From the NCBI GenBank assembly GCA_041393495.1, contig JAWKKA010000012.1, positions 1 through 64,000 on the forward strand: DNA of 64,000 nucleotides, in the 5' to 3' direction. The notes under the pieces are model-generated. The model did not search any database. It was not told the origin of the DNA and saw only the letters and a program-made list of their open reading frames with translations. Position 1 is the stretch's first letter, and every line of letters begins with the position of its first letter. This document shows positions 34,176 to 44,197 of the stretch, piece by piece. The translations under genes were made by a program, and so were the position numbers. Origin of the DNA: RHKX01 sp041393495. Its GTDB lineage: Bacteria > Actinomycetota > Thermoleophilia > Solirubrobacterales > 70-9.

Positions 34176-34859
34176 CTACGGGTAGCTCGGGACGGACTTG
34201 CCCTCGTAGAGGGCGTCGTCGATCGCCTGGTTGACGCTGCCGGGGCCGCGGAAGCCGTAGGAGACGGAGGCGGTCGGGATCGAGCCGGTCAGCTTGCGCG
34301 GCTTGATCACGACCAGCGCCGGGGTTCTGCTGACCTGCACCCCGGACGTGATCCGGGCGTACTTGGCGATGTCGCGGACGTCGACGACGAAGACCTCGAC
34401 ATCGTGACGCGAGCGCAGGGTCTCGGTGAACCGTTTCAGCTGCTTGTCGGAGACGCCCTTCGGGTCGATGACGAGGAGGGCGATCGTCTCGTTGCGGGCG
34501 AAGGCCACGAGGACGTCCTGGGGAAGGCCCTTCGACGGAAGCAGGCCATCCGCGGGGGTCCCACCGGGCGGCAGGGTGGCCGTGGGGGTCTCGGGTGCGG
34601 CGGTCGGAGCCGGTGCGGAGTCCGACGGGGCGGGGGTCGACGCCGACGGCGGCGCTGCGGTTTCGGTCGGCGGTGCGGCTGCGGTGTCCGTCGGCGATGC
34701 TGCTGCGGTGTCGGTCGCGGCCGGCGCAGTGGTCGCCTCGGGCGCGGCCGTGTCGTCCTTCTTGAGCACCGACGTGAAGAGGATGAACGCGAAGATGACC
34801 GCGCAGATGCCGAGCACGGCGAGCTGCACCATCGGGTTCTCGTTGAGCGCCTTCCTCAT
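34176..34859 (-). CDS. Membrane-anchored thioredoxin-fold protein lacking CxxC
   Basis: 227 aa. Residues 10-30 (MVQLAVLGICAVIFAFILFTS) are a membrane anchor, followed by a Thr/Ala/Pro-rich linker to about residue 100. The C-terminal 115 residues look like a thioredoxin fold: DVLVAFARNETIALLVID, DVEVFVVDVRD, and VSRTPALVVI, where the cis-Pro loop (TPALV) is kept, but no CxxC motif exists and the domain has no Cys at all. It cannot act as a disulfide oxidoreductase; a binding or adaptor role outside the membrane is more likely. ATG at 34859 has GGTGGG upstream. Confidence 0.78.
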   Translation of the reverse strand: MRKALNENPMVQLAVLGICAVIFAFILFTSVLKKDDTAAPEATTAPAATDTAAASPTDTAAAPPTETAAPPSASTPAPSDSAPAPTAAPETPTATLPPGGTPADGLLPSKGLPQDVLVAFARNETIALLVIDPKGVSDKQLKRFTETLRSRHDVEVFVVDVRDIAKYARITSGVQVSRTPALVVIKPRKLTGSIPTASVSYGFRGPGSVNQAIDDALYEGKSVPSYP

Positions 34860-34871
34860 CGGATGCCCACC

Positions 34872-34937
34872 GGGAACGCAACGGGCCCCGACCCGCCGGC
34901 GCCAGGGAACGCAACGGGCCCCAACTCGCCGGTGCCG
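34872..34937. repeat. 33-bp direct repeat pair in the leader of the thioredoxin-fold gene
   Basis: GGGAACGCAACGGGCCCC occurs at 34872 and 34905 (period 33) with similar flanks. The copies sit 13 to 78 nt upstream of the ATG at 34859, so they are probably in its 5' leader. Confidence 0.7.
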
Positions 34938-34950
34938 CCCGGCTTCTGAA

Positions 34951-34965
34951 CCCTGTGATACAGGG
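34951..34965. promoter_or_regulatory. Palindrome CCCTGTGATACAGGG
   Basis: Perfect 6-bp inverted repeat around a 3-nt centre, about 92 nt upstream of the ATG at 34859. The form suits a dimeric regulator's operator; no factor can be named. Confidence 0.35.
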
Positions 34966-35210
34966 GGGAACCTGCCGGAACGCCCAAGGGCGCACCGGAC
35001 GACGGCTCCCGAGCCAATCGTGTTGGTTCACAATTGGAGCGGCTGTCGAACGAGCTCGGGCCCATGGGGAAGCTACCAAGGCAGTTCGGCGGACGGGCGG
35101 AAAACCTTGAGCGCGGCGGACGCCCTCCCCCGACCCTGGGTCATCTCGACCACGGCAACGGCCGGGCTACCCGGGTCGGGGGTCCGGGGCCCCGCCCGAG
35201 GGTGGGTCAT

Positions 35211-35235
35211 CTCACCCAAGCTATACGTGGGTGAG
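35211..35235. terminator. Hairpin 8-bp stem, 9-nt loop
   Basis: CTCACCCA and TGGGTGAG pair around a 9-nt loop. The nearby GGGTGGGTCATC can pair with the same CTCACCC, giving two exclusive structures. It lies about 145 nt past the stop of the NTF2-like gene on the minus strand. Confidence 0.35.
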
Positions 35236-35245
35236 GATTACCCAG

Positions 35246-35386
35246 GGGGCAGGGCGTCGGGATCGACCGGGGACAGGCCCCGAGCGCACGGAGGGGCAGG
35301 GCGTCGGGATCGACCGGGGACAGGCCCCGAGCGCACGGAGGGACAGGGCGTCGGGATCGACCGCGAACAGGCCCCGAGCTCACCGA
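35246..35386. repeat. Three tandem 47-bp repeats
   Basis: Three consecutive units of exactly 47 bp with the core CAGGGCGTCGGGATCGACC; units 1 and 2 are almost identical, unit 3 diverges (CGCGAACAGG, AGCTCACC). The last unit overlaps the stop of the NTF2-like gene, so its C-terminus may have been rewritten by repeat growth. Confidence 0.85.
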
Positions 35387-35765
35387 TGAGGCAGGGCCTC
35401 GAACTCGTCGAGCGCGGCCTCGGCATCGTCGGCGATCGTCAGGGCGACCACGCGGCCGTCGCGGAACTCGAGCTTCAGCGCGATCGGCGAGCTGTCGCCG
35501 ATCTCGCCCTCCTCGCGCCAGACGTACTCGACGGAGCCGAGGACGAGCACCGTGTCCCCCCTCGTGTGGGTGGCGTTGATCGTGTAGCGGCGCTCGAGGT
35601 GGTCGTAGCGCTTCGCGGCCCAGGTGGTCGCCGCCTCGATTCCGGCGTGAACGTTGCGGGCCGTCCTGATCTCGACGCGCGGATCGAAGGCGGCCGCGAT
35701 CAGCCTCGGGTCCTGGGAGTCGATCGCGGCGATCGCCCGCGCGGCCAGGTCGGCCAGCTCACCGC

Positions 35766-35769
<4 letters not shown>
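35380..35769 (-). CDS. NTF2/SnoaL-like protein
   Basis: 129 aa. The cone-shaped NTF2-like fold is suggested by an N-terminal helix pair (ELADLAARAIAAIDSQDPRLIAAAFDPRVEI), a middle strand set (RRYTINATHTRGDTVLVLGSVEYVW) and a closing strand (LKLEFRDGRVVALTIADD). Proteins of this type include steroid isomerase-like enzymes and non-enzymatic binding proteins; no catalytic residues are assigned. The ATG overlaps the aspS stop by 4 nt, so it is the last gene of the hisS-aspS unit. Its stop codon lies in a 47-bp tandem repeat. Confidence 0.8.
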
Positions 35770-37574
<1,805 letters not shown>

Positions 37575-37597
37575 CGGCTCGGCAGTCTTGCAGCCTC

Positions 37598-38833
37598 TCA
37601 GCGGGCGGCGGCGAGCTCGACGGCCAGCGCGGCAGGCTCGACCTCGCGCTGCTCGCCGCTTCTCATGTCGCGCAGCTTCGCCGTCCCGTCGGCCTCGAGG
37701 ATGACCGCGTGGCGGGCGCCGGAGCGGTCCGCCTGCTTCATCTGGCCCTTGAAGCTGCGACCGGCGAGGTCGAGGTCGGCGGCGATCCCGGCCTCGCGGA
37801 GCTCGCCGACGAGCGCGAACGCGCGGGGGCCGGCTTCGCCGCTGACCACGAAGACGTCGATCGCCACGGGCGCGGGCGGCGCCTCCATCGCGAGCAGGAT
37901 CCGCTCGATCCCCGCCGCCCAGCCGATCGCCGGCGTCGGCGGTCCGCCGATCAGCTCGACGAGGCCGTCGTAGCGCCCCCCGCCGCCGAGGCCCGACTGC
38001 GCGCCGAGACGCTCGCAGGTGAACTCGAAGACGGTCCGGTTGTAATAGTCGAGGCCGCGGACCAGCGTCCCGTCGAGGGTGTAGGGAAGATCGACGGCGT
38101 CGAGCAGCGCCCGGACCTCGGCGAAGTGCTCGGCGTCGGCGCCGTCGAGGCGGTCGAGCATCCGCGGCGCGGCGGACATCACCTCCCGGGTTCCGGCGTG
38201 GTCGGAGTCGAAGGCACGCAGCGGGTTCGCGTCGATCCGATCGCGGACCTCGGACGACAGCTCGGCCTCGTGCTCGCGGAGATGGGCACGGAGCTCGTCG
38301 CGGTATGCGGCCCGCGCCTCGGGCGAGCCGAGCGAGGAGAGCCGCAGCTCGGCATCGGCGATCCCGAGGTCGGCGATGATCCCCGCGAGCAGGATGATCA
38401 GCTCGGCGTCGACCATCGCCGAGGCCGAGCCGATCGCCTCGGCGCCGATCTGGTTGAACTCGCGAAAGCGCCCCTCCTGGGGACGCTCGTAGCGGAAATA
38501 GGGCCCCTCGTAGGAGAGCTTCACCGGCTGCGCGAGCCGGTGCATGCCGTGTTCGACGTAGGCGCGGCAGATCGGCGCGGTGCCCTCGGGACGAAGCGTG
38601 ATCGAGCGCCCGCCCTGATCGGTGAAGGTGAACATCTCCTTGCGGACGATGTCGGTCGACTCCCCCACGCCACGCTCGAACAGCGCCGTGTCCTCGAAGA
38701 TCGGCGTCTCGATCCGCCCGTAGCCCGCCGCCCTGAGCCGCCGTGAGGCCGCCGCGCTGACGGCGGCGCGCGCCGGCTCGTCGGCCGGGAGGACGTCGAA
38801 GGTCCCCTTCGGTGCCTGGTGTCTACGGGCCAT
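37598..38833 (-). CDS. hisS: Histidyl-tRNA synthetase
   Basis: 411 aa. Starts ARRHQAPKGTFDVLP, a typical HisS N-terminus. Class II motif 2 (TLRPEGTAPICRAYVEH), YEGPYFRYERPQEGRFREFNQIG, the HisA motif VRGLDYYNRT, and GGGGRYDGL; a C-terminal anticodon domain follows. It lies 14 nt after the glyoxalase-II-like gene on the same strand. hisS-aspS linkage is common in Gram-positive bacteria. Confidence 0.96.
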   Translation of the reverse strand: MARRHQAPKGTFDVLPADEPARAAVSAAASRRLRAAGYGRIETPIFEDTALFERGVGESTDIVRKEMFTFTDQGGRSITLRPEGTAPICRAYVEHGMHRLAQPVKLSYEGPYFRYERPQEGRFREFNQIGAEAIGSASAMVDAELIILLAGIIADLGIADAELRLSSLGSPEARAAYRDELRAHLREHEAELSSEVRDRIDANPLRAFDSDHAGTREVMSAAPRMLDRLDGADAEHFAEVRALLDAVDLPYTLDGTLVRGLDYYNRTVFEFTCERLGAQSGLGGGGRYDGLVELIGGPPTPAIGWAAGIERILLAMEAPPAPVAIDVFVVSGEAGPRAFALVGELREAGIAADLDLAGRSFKGQMKQADRSGARHAVILEADGTAKLRDMRSGEQREVEPAALAVELAAAR

Positions 38834-38847
38834 CGCCTGCCGGTCCG

Positions 38848-39489
38848 TCAGGACGCCGGGATCTCGGCGAGGAACGGGTTCGAGGCGAGCTCGCGCCCGA
38901 GCGTCGTCAGGCCCATGTGGCCGGGATGGACGACGGTCTCGGGCGGGAGCGTCTCGACGAGGCTGCGGATGCTGGCCGCGAGCGTCGGCCAGTCGCCACC
39001 GGGGAGGTCGACGCGACCGACCGAGCCCTGAAAGAGGACATCGCCGCTGAAGATCGCGGTCTCGTCGCGGATCGAGTAGGTGAGGTGGCCGATGCTGTGG
39101 CCGGGGGTGAAGATCACGTCGATCTCGAAGCCGGCGATCTCGAGCCGCTCGCCGCCGGCGAGGGTCTCGTCGGCGTCATAGCCCTCGTAGGGGCCGATCC
39201 CGGGGATCGGCGTCCACTTCATGATGTCGGCGAGCATCGGCGTCTCGAGCTCCGGGCAGTAGACGGTCGCGCCGGTCGCCTCCGCAACCGGAGAGACGGC
39301 GCCGACGTGGTCGACGTGGGTGTGGGTGAGGAGGATCGCCTCGACCTCGAGGCCGAGCTCGTCGATCGGGGCGAGGAGCCGCGGCGCCTCGTCGCCGGGA
39401 TCGACGACGATCGCCCGCTTCGAGTCGCCGCGACGGAGGATGTAGGTGTTCTCGGCGAACGGGCCGACCGTGAAGCTGCGGACGTCCAT
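38848..39489 (-). CDS. MBL-fold hydrolase, glyoxalase-II-like
   Basis: 213 aa. Metal motif THTHVDHVGAV (H-x-H-x-D-H) at residues 55-62, TPGHSIGHLTY (His), FSGDVLFQGSVGR (Asp) and HPGHMGLTT (His): the full glyoxalase-II ligand set. Many actinobacterial proteins of this type sit upstream of hisS and are annotated as hydroxyacylglutathione-hydrolase-like; the true thiol cofactor in this lineage is unlikely to be glutathione. 6 nt gap to the upstream gene, 14 nt to hisS. Confidence 0.9.
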   Translation of the reverse strand: MDVRSFTVGPFAENTYILRRGDSKRAIVVDPGDEAPRLLAPIDELGLEVEAILLTHTHVDHVGAVSPVAEATGATVYCPELETPMLADIMKWTPIPGIGPYEGYDADETLAGGERLEIAGFEIDVIFTPGHSIGHLTYSIRDETAIFSGDVLFQGSVGRVDLPGGDWPTLAASIRSLVETLPPETVVHPGHMGLTTLGRELASNPFLAEIPAS

Positions 39490-39495
39490 CGCCGC

Positions 39496-39885
39496 TCAGC
39501 CCGCCTTGCCGGCCTGATCGGCCTCGCGTTCCCTCTGCTGGCGGGCCTTGCGACGGTTGTAGAAGAACGCCTCCGTATAGAAGCCGAGCGGGACGTACAC
39601 GAGCGCGGCGAGGACCGTCAGGACGATCGCGCCGGCGAGCGGCTGGCCGAACAGCAACGAGACCGGCAGCAGGAGCGCCGCGAAGAGGACGCCGCGGGTG
39701 GCGGCGCCGCGCCAGGTCGGCGGCAGGTCGCGGCGATCGACCCGCTGCCTGCCGCCGCGGCCCCGCGACCGCGCCTGCGCCATCGCCTCCTGGCGGTTGC
39801 GGGGACGGCGCGACTGCCGGCGCTGGATGCTCCCGGTCTGGGTGCCGCGGTGCTTGCGGCGGCGCGGTCTTGCGTTGCCCGGCAT
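39496..39885 (-). CDS. Small basic membrane protein upstream of hisS operon
   Basis: 129 aa. The first 60 residues are very rich in Arg, Gln and Gly (likely disordered and nucleic-acid or ribosome facing). Two hydrophobic helices follow (ATRGVLFAALLLPVSLLFG and LAGAIVLTVLAALVYVPLGFYTEAFFY), then a basic tail. This resembles small actinobacterial hypothetical proteins; no function known. It has its own TAGAAT -10 box 8 nt before the ATG and seems to open the transcript that runs through the MBL gene, hisS, aspS and the NTF2-like gene. Confidence 0.72.
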   Translation of the reverse strand: MPGNARPRRRKHRGTQTGSIQRRQSRRPRNRQEAMAQARSRGRGGRQRVDRRDLPPTWRGAATRGVLFAALLLPVSLLFGQPLAGAIVLTVLAALVYVPLGFYTEAFFYNRRKARQQREREADQAGKAG

Positions 39886-39893
39886 CGACGTCG

Positions 39894-39899
39894 ATTCTA
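39894..39899 (-). promoter_or_regulatory. -10 box (TAGAAT) heading the hisS-aspS unit
   Basis: TAGAAT on the minus strand ends 8 nt before the ATG at 39885 and sits just outside the end of the upstream formimidoyltransferase gene. Confidence 0.5.
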
Positions 39900-39900
39900 G

Positions 39901-40857
39901 TTAGGCGCCCGCCGTCGCCGCGAGCCGCGCCTCGATCGTGTGCGTCGCCCCGTCGCCGCCGGCGATCGGGAGGTCGGCCGGCCATCCCGCGAGCGCGACC
40001 GCCGGGACGAGGCCGACGATCTCCGCCGCGACCGGTCGCACCCCGAGCGGCTCGCCGAGCATCCGGGTCAGCTCGACGACGTCGGCGAGCGGCAGCGCGA
40101 CCGGGTCGTGAACGTTGGTCGAGATCTGGATCCGGTCCGGGCCGAGCTCGATCGCGATCGCCCGGACCCCGGCCGGGCCGCCCCCCGACTCGCGCAGCGC
40201 GGCGGCGACCGTGCGGCCGTCGGCGAGGCTCGCTCCCGGGGCGAGCTCGAGGTTGAAGGCGGCGAGCGGTGGCCGCGCCGTGACCAGGACGCCGCCTCCG
40301 CTCGGGTGCGGCACCCCCGGTCCCGCGTCGGGGACGAGCTCCCCCTCCCGCATCCGGCGCGTCAGCTCCACGTGGCCGCCACGGCGGAACCAGGCGCGCT
40401 CGCGACGCTCGGGGGCCGTAGCGAGATCGCCGTAGAAGAAGACCGGCAGCCCGAGCGCCCCGAGCCGCACGGCGACGGCGCGCGCGAGCCCAACGGCGCG
40501 CGGGCGCAGCGCCGCGTCGGGCCAAGCGATCGGGCAGACGTCGATCGCGCCGATCCGCGGGTGGGCTCCGACCTGGCGGGTGATGTCGATTCGCTCGACG
40601 GCGACGCCGGCGAGGCGGATCAGCGCCGGCAGGAGCGTCGACTCGTCGCCGGCGAGGGTGAACACGGTCCGGTTGTGGATCGGGTCGGAGTGCTCGTCGA
40701 GCAGCGCGACCCGTGGGCCGAGGCTGCCGCGGAGCTCGTCGACGACGGTCGCGTCGGCGCCCTCGGAGACGTTCGGGACGGCGAGCAGCCTGCTGTCCGC
40801 CGCTCCCGTCGGCGGATCAGACGAGGAGCTCGCCGCCACGGACCACCTCGGTCCCAT
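39901..40857 (-). CDS. Glutamate formimidoyltransferase (FtcD N-domain type)
   Basis: 318 aa. Family motifs: LLAVPNVSEG near the N-terminus, DPIHNRTVFTLAGD, and the catalytic-His segment VGAHPRIGAIDVCPI; later NVHDPVALPLADVVELTRML. The enzyme moves the formimino group from N-formimino-glutamate to tetrahydrofolate in histidine breakdown; the cyclodeaminase domain is missing, as in monofunctional members. ATG at 40857 overlaps the aminopeptidase gene by 41 nt; GTG at 40839 is an alternative that shortens the overlap. Confidence 0.88.
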   Translation of the reverse strand: MGPRWSVAASSSSDPPTGAADSRLLAVPNVSEGADATVVDELRGSLGPRVALLDEHSDPIHNRTVFTLAGDESTLLPALIRLAGVAVERIDITRQVGAHPRIGAIDVCPIAWPDAALRPRAVGLARAVAVRLGALGLPVFFYGDLATAPERRERAWFRRGGHVELTRRMREGELVPDAGPGVPHPSGGGVLVTARPPLAAFNLELAPGASLADGRTVAAALRESGGGPAGVRAIAIELGPDRIQISTNVHDPVALPLADVVELTRMLGEPLGVRPVAAEIVGLVPAVALAGWPADLPIAGGDGATHTIEARLAATAGA

Positions 40858-41782
40858 CGACGGTCAGGGTCGGCTTCATCACGACGCAGTCGAGGTGGAC
40901 GGGGACCTGGACCCGCCCGCCGATCGCGGCCGACGCGCCGAAGGCGACGTGAACGGTGCCGAGCAGCTTCTCGTCCTCGAGCACGTTGCCCGTCAGCTCC
41001 GCCTTCTCGTTCGTGCCGACGCCGAGCTCGGCGACGATCCGGCCGTCCTCGCTGTCGGCGGTCAGCAGCTCGACGAGCGCCGCGCCTTCGGCGCCGCTCG
41101 CCTCGACGAGGCGGCCGTCGGCGACCGTCAGGGTGACCGGCGCGACCGGGATCCCGACCCCCGCGATCGTCCCGTCGACGACGAGCGTGCCCTCGCTGGC
41201 GCGATCGTCGGGGGAGATGAAGCCTTCCCCGCAAGGCAGGTTCCCGAACGCGCCGGGAGCGGTCAGCTCGCCGGCATCGGGAATCGCCTTCCGGCCCTCG
41301 AGCCCGAGCCGCAGGTCGCTGCCCCGCGCGCAGGTGATCCGTGCCTCGCTGCCGGCGTCGAGGATCGCGGCGATCGCGCGGCCGCGGCGGCGCAGCTCGT
41401 CCATGTCGGCGCTCATCACCCGGGCGAGCATCGTCTCGGTGACGCCGGGGAGCGTCGCGATTCGCGCCCCCGCCTCCGACGCCGCCTTGCGCGCGGCGGT
41501 GTGCGAGAGCGACTGAACGGTCGGCGCGAGCACCACGTCGGCCTCCTTCATCGCCGCCGCGACCGGCCGCGGCGGCTCGGCGGCGTGGCTGTGGCGCTCG
41601 GCCATCAGCGCCAGGACAGCGTCGGCGCCGGCCTGACCGGCTCGCCCGCGCAGCCGCTCGCCGAGCCCGAGCGTCGCCGGGTTGGCGATCACCAGCACCT
41701 CCTCCCCGGCCCGGACGCCGAGGCAGTCGTCGATGACGGCGGCGACGGCGCGCTCGAGATCGCGGTGGGTCGGCTCGCTCAC
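40817..41782 (-). CDS. M29-like (leucyl) aminopeptidase family protein
   Basis: 321 aa from GTG 41782. Motifs LAPTVQSLSHTAARKAASEAGARIATLPGVT and NLPCGEGFISP (with the metal-ligand Glu of NLPxGE) and DEKLLGTVHVAFG match aminopeptidase-T/leucyl aminopeptidase relatives that use two metal ions to remove N-terminal residues. It is shorter than classical M29 enzymes (about 410 aa), consistent with the compact actinobacterial subfamily. A TAGGGT -10 box is 7 nt before the GTG. The following gene overlaps its 3' end, suggesting co-expression with the formimidoyltransferase. Confidence 0.85.
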   Translation of the reverse strand: MSEPTHRDLERAVAAVIDDCLGVRAGEEVLVIANPATLGLGERLRGRAGQAGADAVLALMAERHSHAAEPPRPVAAAMKEADVVLAPTVQSLSHTAARKAASEAGARIATLPGVTETMLARVMSADMDELRRRGRAIAAILDAGSEARITCARGSDLRLGLEGRKAIPDAGELTAPGAFGNLPCGEGFISPDDRASEGTLVVDGTIAGVGIPVAPVTLTVADGRLVEASGAEGAALVELLTADSEDGRIVAELGVGTNEKAELTGNVLEDEKLLGTVHVAFGASAAIGGRVQVPVHLDCVVMKPTLTVDGTEVVRGGELLV

Positions 41783-41789
41783 GCGCCCG

Positions 41790-41795
41790 ACCCTA
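41790..41795 (-). promoter_or_regulatory. -10 box (TAGGGT) of the aminopeptidase gene
   Basis: TAGGGT on the minus strand ends 7 nt before the GTG at 41782; no ribosome site is present. Confidence 0.45.
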
Positions 41796-41913
41796 GCGGC
41801 GGTCGCGGCGCGGCCGCCGCCGCCCTGCGTCCGCCCGATCCCGCGCCGGCCCCGGCACGAAGTTGCAGAAACCGGCTCCGGCAGCCACGGCGCAATCCCG
41901 TGGACCAGTCCCC

Positions 41914-41919
41914 TAGCCT
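41914..41919 (+). promoter_or_regulatory. -10 box (TAGCCT) of the reductase gene
   Basis: TAGCCT ends 7 nt before the GTG at 41927, in the 144-bp divergent gap shared with the aminopeptidase gene. Confidence 0.45.
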
Positions 41920-41926
41920 CGTTGTC

Positions 41927-42514
41927 GTGCCGCGAACCATCTACTACGCGGCGATGAGCCTCGACGGCTACATCGCCGACCGCGACGAGAACCTCGAGTG
42001 GCTGACGAAGTTCGCCGGCCCCGGTTACGCCGGCGCCGGCGTGCCCGCCGACCCGATGGAGGGCTCCTACCAACGGTTCCTCGCGGACGTGGGCGCGCTC
42101 GTGATGGGGTCGCGCACCTACGAGTTCATCCTCGGCGAGAGCTGGCCCTACGGGGACATGCCGACGTGGGTGCTGACCAGCCGCGAGCTGCCGGCGATCG
42201 ACGGGGCGGGCGGGCTCCGCTTCGCCTCCGGCCCGCTCACCGCCGTCCACCGCGACGCGGTCGCCGCTGCCGCGGGGAAGGACGTCTGGCTCGTCGGGGG
42301 TGGCGATCTCGCGACGCAATACCTCGCTGCCGGCCTGCTCGACCTCGTCCGGGTGACGATCGTCCCGCTGGTGCTCGGCGACGGCCTGCCGCTCTTCGCC
42401 GGCCCGGTCGCGCCGATGGGGCTGCTCGCGGTGACGCCGTACGGCAACGGGATGGTCGAGCTGACCTACGAGGTCACCAAGCCCGCGGCACGCTCCCGGG
42501 AGCCCGCGGGATAG
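41927..42514 (+). CDS. RibD C-terminal/dihydrofolate-reductase-like protein
   Basis: 195 aa from GTG 41927. PRTIYYAAMSLDGYIADRDENLEWL is the classic start of this family, followed by DVGALVMGSRTYEFIL, the nucleotide loop KDVWLVGGGDLATQYL and VPLVLGDGLPLF. These NADPH-dependent reductases are related to DHFR and the RibD reductase domain; the substrate is unknown. A downstream in-frame ATG (MSLDGY) would cut off the first strand and is rejected. The gene is followed by a long hairpin facing the convergent HDAC-family gene. Confidence 0.9.
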   Translation: MPRTIYYAAMSLDGYIADRDENLEWLTKFAGPGYAGAGVPADPMEGSYQRFLADVGALVMGSRTYEFILGESWPYGDMPTWVLTSRELPAIDGAGGLRFASGPLTAVHRDAVAAAAGKDVWLVGGGDLATQYLAAGLLDLVRVTIVPLVLGDGLPLFAGPVAPMGLLAVTPYGNGMVELTYEVTKPAARSREPAG

Positions 42515-42549
42515 CCACGCCCGGCCGCCGCGGCACGCTTCCACCCGCG

Positions 42550-42590
42550 AGCGACGAATGGCTCACAAATGTTGTGAGGAATTCGTCGCT
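42550..42590. terminator. Long bipartite hairpin between convergent genes
   Basis: AGCGACGAAT pairs with ATTCGTCGCT (10 bp), and inside it CTCACAA pairs with TTGTGAG (7 bp) around an ATG loop, with 2-nt internal bulges. It lies between the ends of the reductase gene (42514, plus) and the HDAC gene (42600, minus), so it can serve as a bidirectional terminator. There is no T-run. Confidence 0.65.
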
Positions 42591-42599
42591 GACGCTGAG

Positions 42600-43682
<1,083 letters not shown>

Positions 43683-43735
43683 CGGCGCAGCTTCTCAAAG
43701 CGCAGCCCGGACCGGGCACGAGCCCGCCGACCGGC

Positions 43736-43777
43736 AACGAAAATGGGGCCGGCGACGCGTTCAACGCCCCGGCCCCG
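43736..43777 (-). terminator. Intrinsic terminator upstream of the HDAC gene
   Basis: On the minus strand GGGGCCGG and CCGGCCCC form an 8-bp stem, with further GCG/CGC pairing inside, followed directly by ATTTTCG. It lies 64 nt upstream of the HDAC start. It would end a minus-strand transcript coming from 43.8-44.2 kb or from the YceI operon. Confidence 0.65.
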
Positions 43778-44077
43778 CGGCGAAGGCTGAACGGCTCCTC
43801 CGCAGCCCTCTTGATCGGGCGCCCGCCGCGCCAGCTTGAGTTTCGAACGCGAGCGTGTACGCCGAGCCCGGGTCATGGCAGGGCGCGAGCCGCAGTGTGC
43901 CGTTCTCACACCGCGAGCTCGTCACCCCCTCCTGGTACTCGGAGTTCTCTGACCCGGGCGTCCCTGCCGGTTCGGCGACCTTCGATCGCAATCCGGTACG
44001 AGCCAACTCCGCTCGAGGGTGTGACTTCGCCGGCCGGCGGCGGTCTCCTCCCTGCCGTCCGGGCCCAGCCGACCGGC
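43778..44077. other. 300-bp region of unclear nature, possible RNA or short CDS
   Basis: Composition is less biased here (third positions about 77-78 percent GC in either open frame, against over 90 percent in neighbouring genes). A minus-strand frame from TTG 44006 to 43761 (81 aa, RTGLRSKVAEPAGTPGSENS...) and a plus-strand frame from GTG 43855 both stay open. The minus-strand frame ends inside the terminator hairpin, which would suit either a very short mRNA or a non-coding RNA of about 300 nt. No known RNA family was recognised. Confidence 0.35.
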
Positions 44078-44149
44078 CACGCGGGCCACCGATCCCGACA
44101 GCGTGCGGGCCGCCGATCGCGACGCCACGCGGGCCGCCGATCGCGACTG
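44078..44149. repeat. Three tandem 24-bp repeats upstream of tRNA-Met
   Basis: Units start at 44078, 44102 and 44126 with consensus (C/A)-rich start then GCGGGCCGCCGATCGCGAC; alternate units begin CACGC or CGTGC. They end 49 bp before the tRNA. No spacer-repeat pattern of a CRISPR. Confidence 0.8.
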
Positions 44150-44181
44150 CGTGCCACCCGAGGACGCCGCACCCCGGCCGC

Positions 44182-44187
44182 TACGAT
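44182..44187 (+). promoter_or_regulatory. -10 box (TACGAT) of the tRNA-Met gene
   Basis: TACGAT ends 10 nt before the mature 5' end of the tRNA. No clear -35 element is present. Confidence 0.4.
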
Positions 44188-44197
44188 CCGCCTCCCC

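Larger units (their letters stand above)
34860..35379. other. 520-bp repeat- and hairpin-rich intergenic region
   Basis: No convincing gene. It contains a 33-bp direct repeat pair, the hairpin CCCTGTGATACAGGG, competing hairpins near 35190-35235 and three 47-bp tandem units. It lies upstream of the thioredoxin-fold gene and downstream of the NTF2-like gene, both on the minus strand. A 69-codon minus-strand frame ending at 34856 crosses the repeats and is judged non-coding. Confidence 0.6.

Noticed and set aside
29699..34234. A 1511-codon open frame on the plus strand
   Set aside because: It is antisense to alaS and mnmA, rich in Arg, Ala, Gly and Asp, and reflects the lack of stop codons in GC-rich DNA opposite real genes.
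34856..35065. A 69-aa minus-strand protein ending at the thioredoxin-fold start
   Set aside because: It spans the direct repeats and palindrome, has no ribosome site, and looks like leader sequence.
35246..35386. CRISPR array
   Set aside because: The 47-bp units are head-to-tail without unique spacers, and no cas genes are nearby. The same holds for the repeats at 34059 and 44078.
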